This document shows positions 18,119-28,467 of a DNA stretch of 64,000 nt, in pieces. The stretch's first letter is position 1, and each line of letters opens with the position of its first letter. The position numbers were made by a program, and so were the translations under genes. The notes under the pieces are model-generated. The model made no database searches, was not told where the DNA came from, and saw nothing but the letters and a program-made list of their open reading frames with translations. This DNA is from Paraburkholderia sp. PREW-6R (GTDB lineage Bacteria; Pseudomonadota; Gammaproteobacteria; Burkholderiales; Burkholderiaceae), in contig NZ_CP155073.1 of the NCBI RefSeq assembly GCF_039621805.1, positions 2,914,001 to 2,978,000 of the forward strand, given 5' to 3'.

Positions 18119-19855
18119 TTAGCGCGCCAGCGCTGCGCGCACTTTGCCGATCACCGTTTGCGCGGCTTCTTCGACCGGCAGCAGTGTGGCTTCCGCGTCG
18201 CGGCGGCCCTGATACTCGAGCTTGCCTTCTTTCAGACCACGGTCGCCAATCACGAGGCGATGCGGCACGCCGATCAGTTCCCAGTCGGCGAACATCACGC
18301 CGGGGCGCTCGCCACGGTCGTCCAGAATCACGTCGATGCCGGCTTCCATCAATTCTGCGTACAGCTTGTCGGCCTGCTCGCGAACGGCGTCGCTGCGGTC
18401 ATAGCCCATCGGGCACAGCACCACTACGAACGGCGCAATCGACTCCGGCCAGATGATGCCCTTGTCGTCGAAATTCTGTTCGATCGCCGCGCCCAGAATG
18501 CGCGTGACGCCGATCCCGTAGCAGCCCATTTCCATCGGACGCGGCTTGCCGGTTTCGTCGAGGCACGTCGCGCCCATTGCTTCCGAATACTTGGTGCCGA
18601 GCTGGAACACGTGGCCCACTTCGATCCCGCGGCAGATGTCGATCTCACCCTTGCCGTCCGGCGAAGGATCGCCCTTCTTCACATTGCGAATGTCGGCGAC
18701 GACCGGTTCCGGCAGATCACGGCCCCAGTTCACGCCCGTGATGTGGTAGTCCACTTCGTTCGCGCCAACCACGAAGTCGCTCATGTTTGCGACCGTGCGG
18801 TCCGCGACGACCTTGACCGGCTTCTTCGTGTTGATCGGACCGAGGTAACCCGGCGGCGTGCCGAAGGTCTCGATGATCTCGGCCTCGGTGGCCATGCGGA
18901 ATTCCGCGAGGCCCGGCAACTTGCTGGCCTTGATCTCGTTCAGATCATGGTCGCCGCGCAGCATCAGCAACCAGATGGTCGGCTCGGCGCCTTCGTTTTC
19001 GGTGGCAAGAATGATGGACTTGATCGTGCGTTCGAGCGGAATGTTCAGCAACTCGGCGACGGCTTCGCACTTGGCCTTGCCGGGCGTAGCGGTTTTTTTC
19101 ATGTCTTCGGCAGGCGCCGCGCGTTGCGCGTAAAGCGGCAACGCTTCGGCGGCTTCGACGTTCGCCGCGAAATCCGACGTCGGCGAATAGGCGATCGCGT
19201 CTTCGCCGGTATCGGCGATCACGTGGAATTCATGCGAGCCGCTGCCGCCGATCGAACCGTTATCCGCCGCCACCGCGCGGAAGTCCAGACCGAGGCGCGT
19301 GAAGATACGCACGTACGCGTCGTACATCTTGCGATACGACTCGCGCATACCTTCGACGTCCTTATCGAACGAGTACGCGTCTTTCATGATGAACTCGCGC
19401 CCGCGCATCACGCCGAAACGCGGCCGGATCTCGTCGCGAAACTTTGTCTGGATCTGATAGAAATTTACCGGCAGTTGCCGGTAGCTCTTGATCTGATTGC
19501 GCGCAATGTCCGTCACCACTTCTTCGTGAGTCGGTCCGATCACGAAATCGGACTGCTTGCGGTCCTTGAAGCGCAACAACTCAGGGCCGTACTTTTCCCA
19601 ACGGCCCGACTCCTGCCACAACTCCGCCGGCTGCACGGCCGGCATCAGCAGTTCGATCGCGCCTGCCCGGTTCATTTCTTCCCGCACGATGGCTTCGACC
19701 TTGCGGATCGAGCGAAGGCCGATTGGCAGGTAGTTATAAATGCCGCCTGCCACGCGACGGATCATGCCGGCGCGGACCATCAGTTTATGGCTGACGATTT
19801 CGGCGTCGGCCGGCGCTTCTTTCAGGGTGCCGATAAAGAAACGGGAAGCTTTCAT
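18119..19855 (-). CDS. proS: Prolyl-tRNA synthetase
   Basis: The 578-residue class II synthetase charges tRNA-Pro. The bacterial architecture is visible: motif 1 and 2 regions within the first 200 residues ([17 protein letters not shown]), an inserted editing domain of about 180 residues that removes mischarged alanine, then motif 3 ([13 protein letters not shown]) and the anticodon-binding domain (about 470-578). A tRNA-Pro gene lies 6 kb away at 26032. The ATG at 19855 gives the usual MKASRFFI N-terminus. Confidence 0.97.
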   Translation of the reverse strand: MKASRFFIGTLKEAPADAEIVSHKLMVRAGMIRRVAGGIYNYLPIGLRSIRKVEAIVREEMNRAGAIELLMPAVQPAELWQESGRWEKYGPELLRFKDRKQSDFVIGPTHEEVVTDIARNQIKSYRQLPVNFYQIQTKFRDEIRPRFGVMRGREFIMKDAYSFDKDVEGMRESYRKMYDAYVRIFTRLGLDFRAVAADNGSIGGSGSHEFHVIADTGEDAIAYSPTSDFAANVEAAEALPLYAQRAAPAEDMKKTATPGKAKCEAVAELLNIPLERTIKSIILATENEGAEPTIWLLMLRGDHDLNEIKASKLPGLAEFRMATEAEIIETFGTPPGYLGPINTKKPVKVVADRTVANMSDFVVGANEVDYHITGVNWGRDLPEPVVADIRNVKKGDPSPDGKGEIDICRGIEVGHVFQLGTKYSEAMGATCLDETGKPRPMEMGCYGIGVTRILGAAIEQNFDDKGIIWPESIAPFVVVLCPMGYDRSDAVREQADKLYAELMEAGIDVILDDRGERPGVMFADWELIGVPHRLVIGDRGLKEGKLEYQGRRDAEATLLPVEEAAQTVIGKVRAALAR

Positions 19856-20117
19856 TCAGATTATCCAAAAGCGGCGGCTCCGGAAGGACCGCCCGATAGG
19901 TGACAACGAGAGGGATCGAAACAGGCCCGGCGTCGTGGCGCGCGGGTGCGTCAACGCGCAAAGCCCTTGCTGCAAGGGATCAGGCACGGAAAGACTGACA
20001 GGCTACCGCAAAGCCAGGGCTATTGCGGCCAATCGTTCCAATCTGGTGCGAATCGGTGCGTCGAGCCCGTTATCTGTTTATAATCAAAGCAATTTTAAAG
20101 GATTCGAAGGTGGTTGT

Positions 20118-20786
20118 ATGCTGGATCGTGAAGGCTTTCGCCCGAACGTCGGCATCATCCTCTTGAACGCGCACAACGAGGTGTTTTGGGGCAAACGGCT
20201 CCGTGAACATTCCTGGCAGTTTCCGCAAGGGGGCATCAAGTACGGAGAGACCCCCGTGCAAGCGATGTATCGGGAGTTACACGAAGAAACCGGGCTGCTT
20301 CCTGAGCACGTTAAGGTGATCGGTCGCACACGCGACTGGTTGCGTTACGAGGTGCCTGACAAGTTCATCAAGCGCGAAGTACGCGGTCATTACCGCGGCC
20401 AGAAACAAATCTGGTTTTTGCTACGGATGGTTGGACGCGACTGCGACATCTGCTTGCGCGCCACCGACCACCCGGAGTTCGATGCATGGCGTTGGAACGA
20501 GTACTGGGTGCCGCTCGACTGTGTGATCGAGTTCAAGCGGGATGTGTATCAGTTGGCGCTGACGGAGCTATCCCGTTTCATGCGCCGGGCTGCGCCGCGT
20601 GCGGATAAACCTGGCGGGCATCATGGGCCGCGTTATCCACGGATAGCGTCGTCGATGGAGAGTCCGCCGGATTCTAAGGTAGTGACGGTGACTTCCGTAA
20701 CATCGGTCACGTCCGTGAGCATCGAGACATCGGTTCGCACCACGATCACGTCCGATTGTGGTTCCGACGCCGACTCCAAGGCCTAG
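20118..20786 (+). CDS. rppH: RNA pyrophosphohydrolase (Nudix)
   Basis: This 222-residue protein removes pyrophosphate from the 5' end of mRNA, priming RNase E decay. The Nudix box G-x5-E-x7-REUxEExGU is complete ([22 protein letters not shown]). The N-terminus [13 protein letters not shown] is family-typical, fixing the start at 20118 although the frame is open to 19740. The last 60 or so residues are a Ser/Thr/Val-rich extension beyond the E. coli enzyme, as in other Burkholderia. A TATAAT at 20079-20084 may be its -10. Confidence 0.93.
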   Translation: MLDREGFRPNVGIILLNAHNEVFWGKRLREHSWQFPQGGIKYGETPVQAMYRELHEETGLLPEHVKVIGRTRDWLRYEVPDKFIKREVRGHYRGQKQIWFLLRMVGRDCDICLRATDHPEFDAWRWNEYWVPLDCVIEFKRDVYQLALTELSRFMRRAAPRADKPGGHHGPRYPRIASSMESPPDSKVVTVTSVTSVTSVSIETSVRTTITSDCGSDADSKA

Positions 20787-20951
20787 GCTGAGGCAGGAAC
20801 CCCTTCCGGAGCACGGAGGCGGCCGGCGCATGAAAGCACCGGCACGCCGTTCCGCCCCGGGTGTGCTAACTGATCAACGCTGTACGGCTATTCCCTGCTG
20901 GCTCTGCTGGCGCGGCTTCTGACGCCGCGCCCGTGTTTGAAGGAAATCATA

Positions 20952-21509
20952 TTGAAAGCATTTGCCCTCGTCGTGGCGTGCGTCGCCACCGGCGCCCTGC
21001 TGGCTGGCTGTTCGAGCTCCGGCAAACCCAGCAATAAAGACGACAGCGCATTCACCTACCTGCTGGACCGCAAGAGTAACTGGGTGGAAAACAAGGTGGA
21101 TACATTGCCGCCGCTGCCGCAAGACGCCAATCTGTTGCCCTTCGACGTGTCCGGTAATACGCCGCTGCAATTCTCCATTGACCGGAATTCGCTTAGTGTC
21201 GGCACCGATGGTGTGGTGCGTTACACAGTGGTCGTCACAAGTCCGAGCGGCGCGCGAAACGTCAATTACGAAGGGATTCGCTGCGATACGTATGAATGGC
21301 GTCAGTACGCAGGCCTGAATGCGGATCACGACGGTTGGGATACCACCGTCGCCAACGATTTCACGCGCATTGAAAACGGCGCGCTGAATGCCTACCAAGC
21401 GGCGTTGTACCAGGACTACCTGTGCGCGAACAAAATGCCGACCGGGAGCGCCGCACAGATTCTTGAAAACATTCGCTACAAGCGGACGGCGAGTTCACAG
21501 ATCCATTGA
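20952..21509 (+). CDS. CNP1-like family lipoprotein
   Basis: The 185-residue product has a lipoprotein signal (KAFALVVACVATGALLAGC). A domain resembling the cryptic neisserial protein 1 (CNP1) family follows, with landmarks VRYTVVVTSPSGARNVNYEGIRC. Function is unknown; an outer-membrane location is likely. The TTG at 20952 is preferred because AAGGA lies 8 nt upstream and the signal peptide is then normal; a TTG at 20937 is possible. A strong bidirectional terminator follows. Confidence 0.8.
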   Translation: MKAFALVVACVATGALLAGCSSSGKPSNKDDSAFTYLLDRKSNWVENKVDTLPPLPQDANLLPFDVSGNTPLQFSIDRNSLSVGTDGVVRYTVVVTSPSGARNVNYEGIRCDTYEWRQYAGLNADHDGWDTTVANDFTRIENGALNAYQAALYQDYLCANKMPTGSAAQILENIRYKRTASSQIH

Positions 21510-21550
21510 GGATGTCATGCGCGGCGCTGATGTCGATCGCGCCGTCGGTT

Positions 21551-21593
21551 AAAAAAAGCCGTTTCAGCTCGATCACGCTGAAACGGCTTTTTT
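21551..21593. terminator. Bidirectional terminator between the CNP1-like gene and proB
   Basis: AAAAAAGCCGTTTCAG pairs with CTGAAACGGCTTTTTT, a stem of about 16 bp with A and T tracts on both sides. It lies between convergent genes. Confidence 0.92.
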
Positions 21594-21622
21594 GTCATTT
21601 GCGCTGGCGAACCGCGGGGCGT

Positions 21623-22741
21623 TCACACCAGCACGAGATTGTCGCGATGAATCAGCTCGGGTTCGAGCATGTAGCCCAGCACCGTTTCTATCTCGCCGCT
21701 CGGGCGCCGCTGGATCAGTTTCGTTTCCGCGCTGCTGTAGTTCGTGAGACCGCGCGCGACTTCGCGCCCCGCAGCGCTCAGACAGGCAATCACCTCGCCG
21801 CGCGCAAACGCGCCCTGCACGCCGACAATGCCGATTGGCAGCAAGCTCTTGCCGCCATCGGTAAGTTTCTCGACCGCGCCGTCGTCGATCACTACGTGAC
21901 CGCGCACCTGCAGGTGATCCGCCATCCATTGTTTGCGAGCGGCCATGCGTGCCGTGCGCGCAATCAGTTGCGTGCCGATTGCCTCGCCCGAAGCAAGACG
22001 CGACAGCACGTCCGCTTCACGGCCGCTCGCGATCACCGTGTTCGCACCGCTGTGCGCCGCGCGTTTCGCCGCAAGAATCTTGGTGAGCATGCCGCCCCGG
22101 CCGAGGCTGGAGCCGGCGCCGCCTGCCATGGCCTCGAGCGTCGGGTCACCGGCGTCGGCCTGCTGAACCAGCGTCGCGGTCGGGTCCTTGCGCGGGTCGG
22201 CGGTGAAAAGACCTTGCTGGTCAGTGAGAATGACGAGCGCGTCGCCTTCAATCAAATTTGCGACCAGCGCGCCGAGCGTGTCGTTATCGCCGAACTTGAT
22301 TTCGTCCGTTACGACCGTGTCGTTCTCGTTGATGATCGGCACCACGCCCAGACGCAATAGCGTGAGCAGCGTGGAGCGTGCATTCAGATAGCGTTCGCGG
22401 TCGGCAAGGTCCGCGTGGGTCAGGAGAATCTGCGCGGTCTGGATGGAATGCTCAGCGAAACGGCTTTCGTACACCTGCGCGAGACCCATCTGCCCCACGG
22501 CTGCGGCGGCCTGCAATTCATCGATTTCGCGTGGCCGTTTGGTCCAGCCGAGCCGCTGCATACCTTCGGCAATCGCGCCTGAACTCACCAGCACGACCTC
22601 TTTGCCCTGCGCGCGAAGCGCCGCGATCTGCGCGGCCCAGCGGCCGATCGCAGCATGATCCAGTCCGCGCCCGTCATTCGTGACGAGGCTCGAACCGACT
22701 TTGACTACCAATCGCCGTGAATCCGCGATGACAGAACGCAT
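21623..22741 (-). CDS. proB: Glutamate 5-kinase
   Basis: The 372-residue enzyme phosphorylates glutamate in the first step of proline synthesis. The N-terminal amino-acid kinase domain has [24 protein letters not shown] and INENDTV. The C-terminal PUA domain (about 280-372) includes [13 protein letters not shown] and the RGLTNYSS region. The start at 22741 gives the family N-terminus; the frame remains open to 22918 without similarity. It is 70 bp downstream of obgE in the rplU-rpmA-obgE-proB order common in this lineage. Confidence 0.95.
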   Translation of the reverse strand: MRSVIADSRRLVVKVGSSLVTNDGRGLDHAAIGRWAAQIAALRAQGKEVVLVSSGAIAEGMQRLGWTKRPREIDELQAAAAVGQMGLAQVYESRFAEHSIQTAQILLTHADLADRERYLNARSTLLTLLRLGVVPIINENDTVVTDEIKFGDNDTLGALVANLIEGDALVILTDQQGLFTADPRKDPTATLVQQADAGDPTLEAMAGGAGSSLGRGGMLTKILAAKRAAHSGANTVIASGREADVLSRLASGEAIGTQLIARTARMAARKQWMADHLQVRGHVVIDDGAVEKLTDGGKSLLPIGIVGVQGAFARGEVIACLSAAGREVARGLTNYSSAETKLIQRRPSGEIETVLGYMLEPELIHRDNLVLV

Positions 22742-22811
22742 TGTGCGCAGTCTCCCAAGTGACGCGTGGTGCAAGCCGGCAGCCCGTTCACCGCCGGCGC
22801 TGGAGCCAGGA

Positions 22812-23993
<1,182 letters not shown>

Positions 23994-24081
23994 CTATTTT
24001 GCCGCGCTCGCGGTGCGATGATCAATCAGACGAACGGCATAGGACGTTCGCGCCGGTATTCATCCACATGACGCGCGCTGC

Positions 24082-24118
24082 AATAAAAAAGGCCCCGCTA
24101 ACTTCGCGGGGCCTTTTA
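24082..24118 (-). terminator. Intrinsic terminator between rpmA and obgE
   Basis: GGCCCCGC pairs with GCGGGGCC around a 6-nt loop. On the minus strand the stem is followed by a run of six T. It would end or attenuate the rplU-rpmA transcript before obgE. Confidence 0.85.
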
Positions 24119-24147
24119 CCGGTCCTGAAGCCCGTGCCTGAGTGAAC

Positions 24148-24411
24148 TCAGACTGCTGCCGGGACGACGTTGACCATGTGCTTCTTCGCTGCGCCCTTCG
24201 TCGAGAAATTGACGTGGCCGTCAGTCAGCGCGAACAAGGTGTGATCCTTGCCCATACCGACGTTCGTGCCCGGATGCATGCGCGTGCCGCGTTGGCGAAC
24301 GATGATGCCGCCAGCGCTGATGGCCTGACCGCCGTAAACCTTCACGCCGAGACGCTTCGATTCAGAGTCGCGGCCGTTCCGGGACGATCCGCCTGCCTTT
24401 TTGTGTGCCAT
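24148..24411 (-). CDS. rpmA: 50S ribosomal protein L27
   Basis: The 87-residue protein starts [16 protein letters not shown] and contains the conserved [17 protein letters not shown] core. L27 lies near the peptidyl-transferase centre. It follows rplU by 25 bp in the universal L21-L27 pair and has an AAGGAGC ribosome site. Confidence 0.98.
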   Translation of the reverse strand: MAHKKAGGSSRNGRDSESKRLGVKVYGGQAISAGGIIVRQRGTRMHPGTNVGMGKDHTLFALTDGHVNFSTKGAAKKHMVNVVPAAV

Positions 24412-24436
24412 TTGATTTGCTCCTTAACCGTTGCGC

Positions 24437-24748
24437 TTACGCGTTGATCGCGTCGATGCGCAGTTCGGTATAGTTCTGGCGGTGGCCGCCATGCTTCTGG
24501 TAGTGCTTCCGGCGACGCATCTTGAAGATGGTCACTTTTGCGTGACGACCTTGCGACACGACGGTAGCCTTGACGGAAGCCCCACTGACCAGCGGCGCAC
24601 CGAACTTAATCGATTCGCCTTCGCCCACTGCGAGAACCTGGTCGAGCGTGATTTCAGCGTCAATGTCTGCCGGTATCTGTTCTACTTTAAGTTTTTCGCC
24701 GACGGCAACCTTATACTGCTTGCCACCGGTTTTTATGACCGCGTACAT
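24437..24748 (-). CDS. rplU: 50S ribosomal protein L21
   Basis: The 103-residue protein has the full L21 pattern: [14 protein letters not shown] at the start and [16 protein letters not shown] near the C-terminus (23S rRNA contact). The frame is open upstream to 24970 but family length fixes the ATG at 24748. A near-consensus promoter lies 55 bp upstream. Confidence 0.98.
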   Translation of the reverse strand: MYAVIKTGGKQYKVAVGEKLKVEQIPADIDAEITLDQVLAVGEGESIKFGAPLVSGASVKATVVSQGRHAKVTIFKMRRRKHYQKHGGHRQNYTELRIDAINA

Positions 24749-24802
24749 TGAGAACCTCACTCTGTGTTCATTTTTCCCACGCACCGCGCGCGGAAACCCG
24801 TG

Positions 24803-24831
24803 ATTATACATAGAGTTAGCTCCTCGGTCAA
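24803..24831 (-). promoter_or_regulatory. Promoter of the rplU-rpmA operon
   Basis: Minus strand TTGACC (24826-24831), a 17-bp spacer and a perfect TATAAT (24803-24808). The leader to the rplU start is about 48 nt. Confidence 0.85.
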
Positions 24832-24987
24832 AACTCATTGAGAGACACAGCGGGCTTTGCACGGCGCCCTGTCGCACCATCCCGGCAAGCTTTCCCGTCG
24901 TGGCCCCAATTGCGCCGCGCCGCAGCCTGCGACCCGGAATTGTCGCGATTCGCCTTATAATTCGCGGCACTACCCAACTCAGCCATC

Positions 24988-25980
24988 ATGTCGTCGACCG
25001 CCACCCCCTCCTCCAACGCCGCCAGCCTGCTTGCTCCGATCGCCGAAGACATGCAGCAGGTGAACCGCGTCATTCGGCACCGCCTGGCGTCCGACGTGAT
25101 GCTGATCAATCAGATCTCCGAGTACATCATCAGCGCCGGCGGCAAGCGACTGCGGCCCGCATTGCTGCTGCTGGTGGCGGGCGCGCTGGGCGAGACGACA
25201 GGACATCGGCATGAATTGGCCGCGGTCGTCGAATTCATTCATACGGCTACGCTGCTGCACGACGACGTGGTGGACGAATCCGATCTGCGGCGCGGCCGTC
25301 AGACTGCCAATGCGTTGTTCGGCAACGCCGCAAGCGTGCTGGTGGGCGATTTTCTCTACTCGCGTTCGTTTCAGATGATGGTCGGCGTGGGCAAGATGCG
25401 CGTGATGGAGATTCTGTCCGAGGCCACGAACATCATTTCCGAAGGCGAGGTGCTGCAACTGCTGAATATGCACGACGCGGACGTGGATGAAGCCCGCTAC
25501 ATGCAGGTGATTCGCTACAAAACGGCCAAGCTGTTCGAGGCCGCCGCGCAACTCGGGGCAGTACTGGCCGGTTCGGACGCGAAAACGGAAGCAGCGGCAG
25601 CGGAGTTCGGCCGTCGCATCGGCACCGCGTTCCAGATCATGGATGACTGGCTCGACTACACCGGCACAGCTGAATCCATGGGCAAGAATGCCGGCGACGA
25701 CCTTCGCGAAGGCAAGCCCACCTTACCGCTTATCTATCTGATTGAACGCGGCACGCCTGATCAGGCGGCGCTCGCGCGCGAAGCAATCGAGCAAGGCGGC
25801 ACGGATCGCTTCGACACGATTTTCGAAGCGATCACGCGCTCCGGCGCACTCGACCACACGCTGGAATGTGCGAAGCAGGAAGCGCAGGCCGCTGCAGCCG
25901 CAATTTCTTCGTTTCCCAATTCCATTTTTAAAGAGAGCCTGCTAGAATTATGTTCTTACTCGACGGCAAGACAGTCTTGA
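24988..25980 (+). CDS. ispB: Octaprenyl/polyprenyl diphosphate synthase
   Basis: The 330-residue trans-prenyltransferase makes the side chain of ubiquinone. It has both Asp-rich motifs: HDDVVDES with LLHDDVVD (about 90-97) and MDDWLDYTG (about 218-226). Adjacent conserved segments are GGKRLRPAL and KTAKLFEAA. The gene is divergent from rplU, as in many proteobacteria. A TATAAT at 24956-24961 is a plausible -10. Its 3' end overlaps the likely promoter of tRNA-Pro. Confidence 0.93.
   Translation: MSSTATPSSNAASLLAPIAEDMQQVNRVIRHRLASDVMLINQISEYIISAGGKRLRPALLLLVAGALGETTGHRHELAAVVEFIHTATLLHDDVVDESDLRRGRQTANALFGNAASVLVGDFLYSRSFQMMVGVGKMRVMEILSEATNIISEGEVLQLLNMHDADVDEARYMQVIRYKTAKLFEAAAQLGAVLAGSDAKTEAAAAEFGRRIGTAFQIMDDWLDYTGTAESMGKNAGDDLREGKPTLPLIYLIERGTPDQAALAREAIEQGGTDRFDTIFEAITRSGALDHTLECAKQEAQAAAAAISSFPNSIFKESLLELCSYSTARQS
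25920..25948 (+). promoter_or_regulatory. Possible extended -10 promoter for tRNA-Pro
   Basis: TGCTAGAAT (25940-25948) is an extended -10 inside the end of ispB. The -35 at 25920-25925 is poor. It would give a leader of about 77 nt before the tRNA. Confidence 0.4.
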
Positions 25981-26031
25981 ATGAGACTGAAAGGCCGAGA
26001 TAGTCTGAATCGAGTTCAGCAGTATCCAATT

Positions 26032-26108
26032 CGGGGTGTAGCTTAGCCTGGTAGAGCGCTACGTTCGGGACGTAGAGGCCGGAGGTTCGAATCCTCTCAC
26101 CCCGACCA
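26032..26108 (+). tRNA. tRNA-Pro (anticodon CGG)
   Basis: The 77-nt cloverleaf is complete. The acceptor stem is CGGGGTG/CACCCCG, with discriminator A and an encoded CCA. The anticodon stem CTACG/CGTAG frames the loop TTCGGGA, so the anticodon is CGG. The T-arm is GGAGGTTCGAATCCTCT. Its last 47 nt are repeated exactly at 31135-31181, making this gene the integration target of the adjacent element. The tRNA stays intact at the left junction. Confidence 0.97.
26062..26108 (+). repeat. attL core (47-bp direct repeat, 3' part of tRNA-Pro)
   Basis: Identical over 47 bp to 31135-31181. It runs from the anticodon stem through CCA. The two copies diverge on both sides, so they are the recombination cores flanking the element. 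Confidence 0.93.
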
Positions 26109-26122
26109 AATTTTCTCCTTAC

Positions 26123-26153
26123 AAAAACAGCGGACTAGATGTCCGCTGTTTTT
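26123..26153. terminator. Terminator just inside attL
   Basis: AAAAACAGCGGAC and GTCCGCTGTTTTT form a perfect 13-bp stem with a 5-nt loop, 15 nt after the tRNA CCA. It terminates tRNA-Pro transcription at the element side. Confidence 0.88.
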
Positions 26154-26177
26154 GTTTGTGCGCTCGGCAGTGGCAAT

Positions 26178-26186
26178 TCGGTGGCA
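26178..26186 (+). promoter_or_regulatory. Left candidate recombinase arm site
   Basis: TCGGTGGCA, 70 bp inside attL. The related GTGGCAA lies at 26170-26176. The same 9-mer recurs twice near attR. Confidence 0.45.
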
Positions 26187-26331
26187 GTGGCCGCCTGGTT
26201 CGCCATTGAAAAAAGTTGAGAAAAAGTTGCCCGGCTGTTCTCAGGCACTTTTCGTCAACCACGCCCCCAGCGACAAATCATGCGCGCTTTTTCGACTTAT
26301 ACCGTGCTCCTCAACAAACTGGAGCATGGAC

Positions 26332-27900
26332 ATGGCGTCCATCGAAAACCGCTCGCGCTACGAAGTCACGGTCAGGAACCGGGATGACCTCACCAAGACC
26401 TTTCCCCACACCGCCAAATCGAGGGCCGAAACCTACTGTCAGCTGCTGACAGCTCAACGGCTCAAACCGAAGCTGGGTCGCCTGGATGATTGCTATGTCG
26501 TCCGTGACCGCAGCGTTTCGCGCAAGTCCCAGACGCTCCCTGCTTCCAGCGCCAAAGAGGCCAAGGAAATCCTGGACACGCTCAAAGCCGAACACAAACG
26601 CAGCCTGTTCATCGACTACGCCCAGGGGTTCAAGACAACCTTCGCTGACCTCCTGATTCGCTACCTGCGCGAAGAATCACCTCGTCACAAAAGCTTCGAG
26701 GTCGAGGCCTACAAAATCAACGCGCTCCTTGAGGACGCCGGGCTGGAGCGTCAGGACCTGGCTGAAATTGTCGCCAGGCACCCGAACGTCCATCCGAAGG
26801 TCGCTGCAATGAAGCTCCGGAAACCTACCGGAGCACGGATGGGGCAAACATCCGAGGCCAGCAAGTTCATCCGCAGGAGCTTCGCAGAACTTGTCCCGGA
26901 CGACTTCAAGGACTACATCGACGAACGCTGCCAGGCCGTCGCAGAATCCACGGTCGACCGTGAAATTGATATTTTTTCTGCAGTCTGCCGCATGGCCATC
27001 GACAGCTGGCGCATTCACGTCGAAAAAAATCCGATGGACGGGGTGCGCCGTCCCCGTTATTACAACGAGCGGGACCGCCGACTCAAAGGCGATGAGGAAG
27101 AGCGCCTTCTCCGCGCAGCACGTGAGGAAGACCGCACCCAGTCCATCAACATGCGCCTCGAACAACTGATGGCGGCGGAGCGCCAGGAAGCCAACGATGC
27201 CCGCACGGTGTACCGCCGCAAGCAGGTCATCAAGAGCGCCCGCCAGCTCTACCTGCAGGAAGCCGAGAGCACCTATGAGCAGGTCCCGTTACTCGAGACC
27301 TTCGTGCAATTCCAGTTGATGACGGCCGCGCGGCGCAGCGAGACGCTGACGCTGACCTGGTCGAACGTCGACCTGGAAGCGCAGACGGCGTATCTGCCGG
27401 AAACGAAAAACGGCCGGGCGCGCAAGCTTGCGCTTCGCAGCGCGCTGGTCGAGATGCTGCGGCAACTGCCGCGCACCGGCGAGCTCGTGTTTCCGATTGG
27501 TGTCGACGGCCTGCGCAAGGCCTGGCAGCGGATGTGCCAGCAGGCTGGCCTGACTGACGGCAACGAACTGCGGATTCACGACCTGCGGCATGAAGCGATT
27601 TCGCGCGTCGCAGAAGCCGGCAGCAACACGCCCGGCGGATTTTCGCTGGTCGACCTCCAGCATTTCAGCGGCCATCGCGACGTGCGCATGCTGCTGCGTT
27701 ATGCGCATCTCTGCACGCAGAGCCTGGCCAAGCGACTCGATGCTGCATTCGAATCGCCTTCCGAGTCCATTTCGCATCACGGACGGCGCCGTCTCACGGG
27801 TAAAGCGTCAATCACGCTCGAGGAGATTCTGAACGAAGCGACAGTCACGCCCGAATGCGCCATCGCCGTTCATAGCGACATCCAGCCCACCGCGCGCTGA
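26332..27900 (+). CDS. Tyrosine recombinase / phage-type integrase
   Basis: The 522-residue protein has the tyrosine-recombinase catalytic set. Arg334 is in TAARRSETL, His416 and Arg419 in HDLRHEA, His448 in SGHRDVR, and the nucleophile Tyr457 in LLRYAH. Residues 1-330 hold the arm- and core-binding regions, including an unusually long Lys/Arg/Glu-rich helical insertion just before the catalytic domain. The ATG at 26332 follows GGAG at 7 nt; the frame is open to 26152. It should insert the element into, and excise it from, the tRNA-Pro gene. Confidence 0.92.
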   Translation: MASIENRSRYEVTVRNRDDLTKTFPHTAKSRAETYCQLLTAQRLKPKLGRLDDCYVVRDRSVSRKSQTLPASSAKEAKEILDTLKAEHKRSLFIDYAQGFKTTFADLLIRYLREESPRHKSFEVEAYKINALLEDAGLERQDLAEIVARHPNVHPKVAAMKLRKPTGARMGQTSEASKFIRRSFAELVPDDFKDYIDERCQAVAESTVDREIDIFSAVCRMAIDSWRIHVEKNPMDGVRRPRYYNERDRRLKGDEEERLLRAAREEDRTQSINMRLEQLMAAERQEANDARTVYRRKQVIKSARQLYLQEAESTYEQVPLLETFVQFQLMTAARRSETLTLTWSNVDLEAQTAYLPETKNGRARKLALRSALVEMLRQLPRTGELVFPIGVDGLRKAWQRMCQQAGLTDGNELRIHDLRHEAISRVAEAGSNTPGGFSLVDLQHFSGHRDVRMLLRYAHLCTQSLAKRLDAAFESPSESISHHGRRRLTGKASITLEEILNEATVTPECAIAVHSDIQPTAR

Positions 27901-27937
27901 ACGCAAATCCCTCCAACGGTCAAGGACCCATCACCTT

Positions 27938-28333
27938 ATGTCACATCTCACACTCGTTGCAGCCCATTCGGCGCCGACTAGCAAGACGACGGCTGCCGGC
28001 CGGACGCTGCACAGTGAATTTCTGGCCACAGAACTCGCACCTGGCATATCCATCGAAAAGGCATGCTACCCGTCCGTGGTTCTGTTCGAGATGCGCTGCC
28101 AGCCTACTCCACACGAGCTGGCTCAAGGCCGACTCCTACTTTATGGGGCTGGGCTTCTGTATTTGGAGGAGGACGCCTTCGAGCCGGGATACATCCTGCT
28201 CGAGAAACCGCTCAAGTTCGCCGCGAGATTCCCTGACCTGAAGCATCTCATCCCCCTCCTTTTGCATTCGAAGATACGAGTTCTGTCGAATTCAACCCCT
28301 ATCGCACGCCCAAGCCTTGCCATCGTCCCATAA
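27938..28333 (+). CDS. Hypothetical protein, 131 aa, island cargo
   Basis: I do not recognise this protein. It follows the integrase by 37 bp in the same direction, so it may be co-transcribed. Visible features are a polar N-terminus, a central segment RCQPTPHELAQGRLLLYGAG and the C-terminal region KHLIPLLLHSKIRVL. There is no signal peptide and no clear DNA-binding fold. An excisionase role is possible from position alone but unsupported by motif. The ribosome site AAGGA is 11 nt from the ATG, which is rather far. Confidence 0.6.
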   Translation: MSHLTLVAAHSAPTSKTTAAGRTLHSEFLATELAPGISIEKACYPSVVLFEMRCQPTPHELAQGRLLLYGAGLLYLEEDAFEPGYILLEKPLKFAARFPDLKHLIPLLLHSKIRVLSNSTPIARPSLAIVP

Positions 28334-28351
28334 CGTCCGAACGCTGCGCGA

Positions 28352-28368
28352 GTGTCCTATTAGGACAC
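28352..28368. repeat. Perfect 17-bp palindrome between convergent island genes
   Basis: GTGTCCTA-T-TAGGACAC is a perfect 8-bp dyad with a single central base. It lies 18 bp after the stop of the 131-aa gene and 99 bp beyond the end of the minus-strand operon. A T-run starts only about 9 nt later, so it is not a typical terminator; a protein-binding site is possible. Confidence 0.7.
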
Positions 28369-28467
28369 CGGTGAGCGATTTTTCGAAGACATGGGGGATT
28401 CACAAACCCGATAAGCATCATCTGATACCCACCATGCAGCAATATCACCAGTCGGCCGAATGCCCGG

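Noticed and set aside
18158-19903. 581-aa open frame antisense to proS
   Set aside because: proS has complete synthetase motifs, and the opposite frame has only low-complexity Arg/His/Val sequence.
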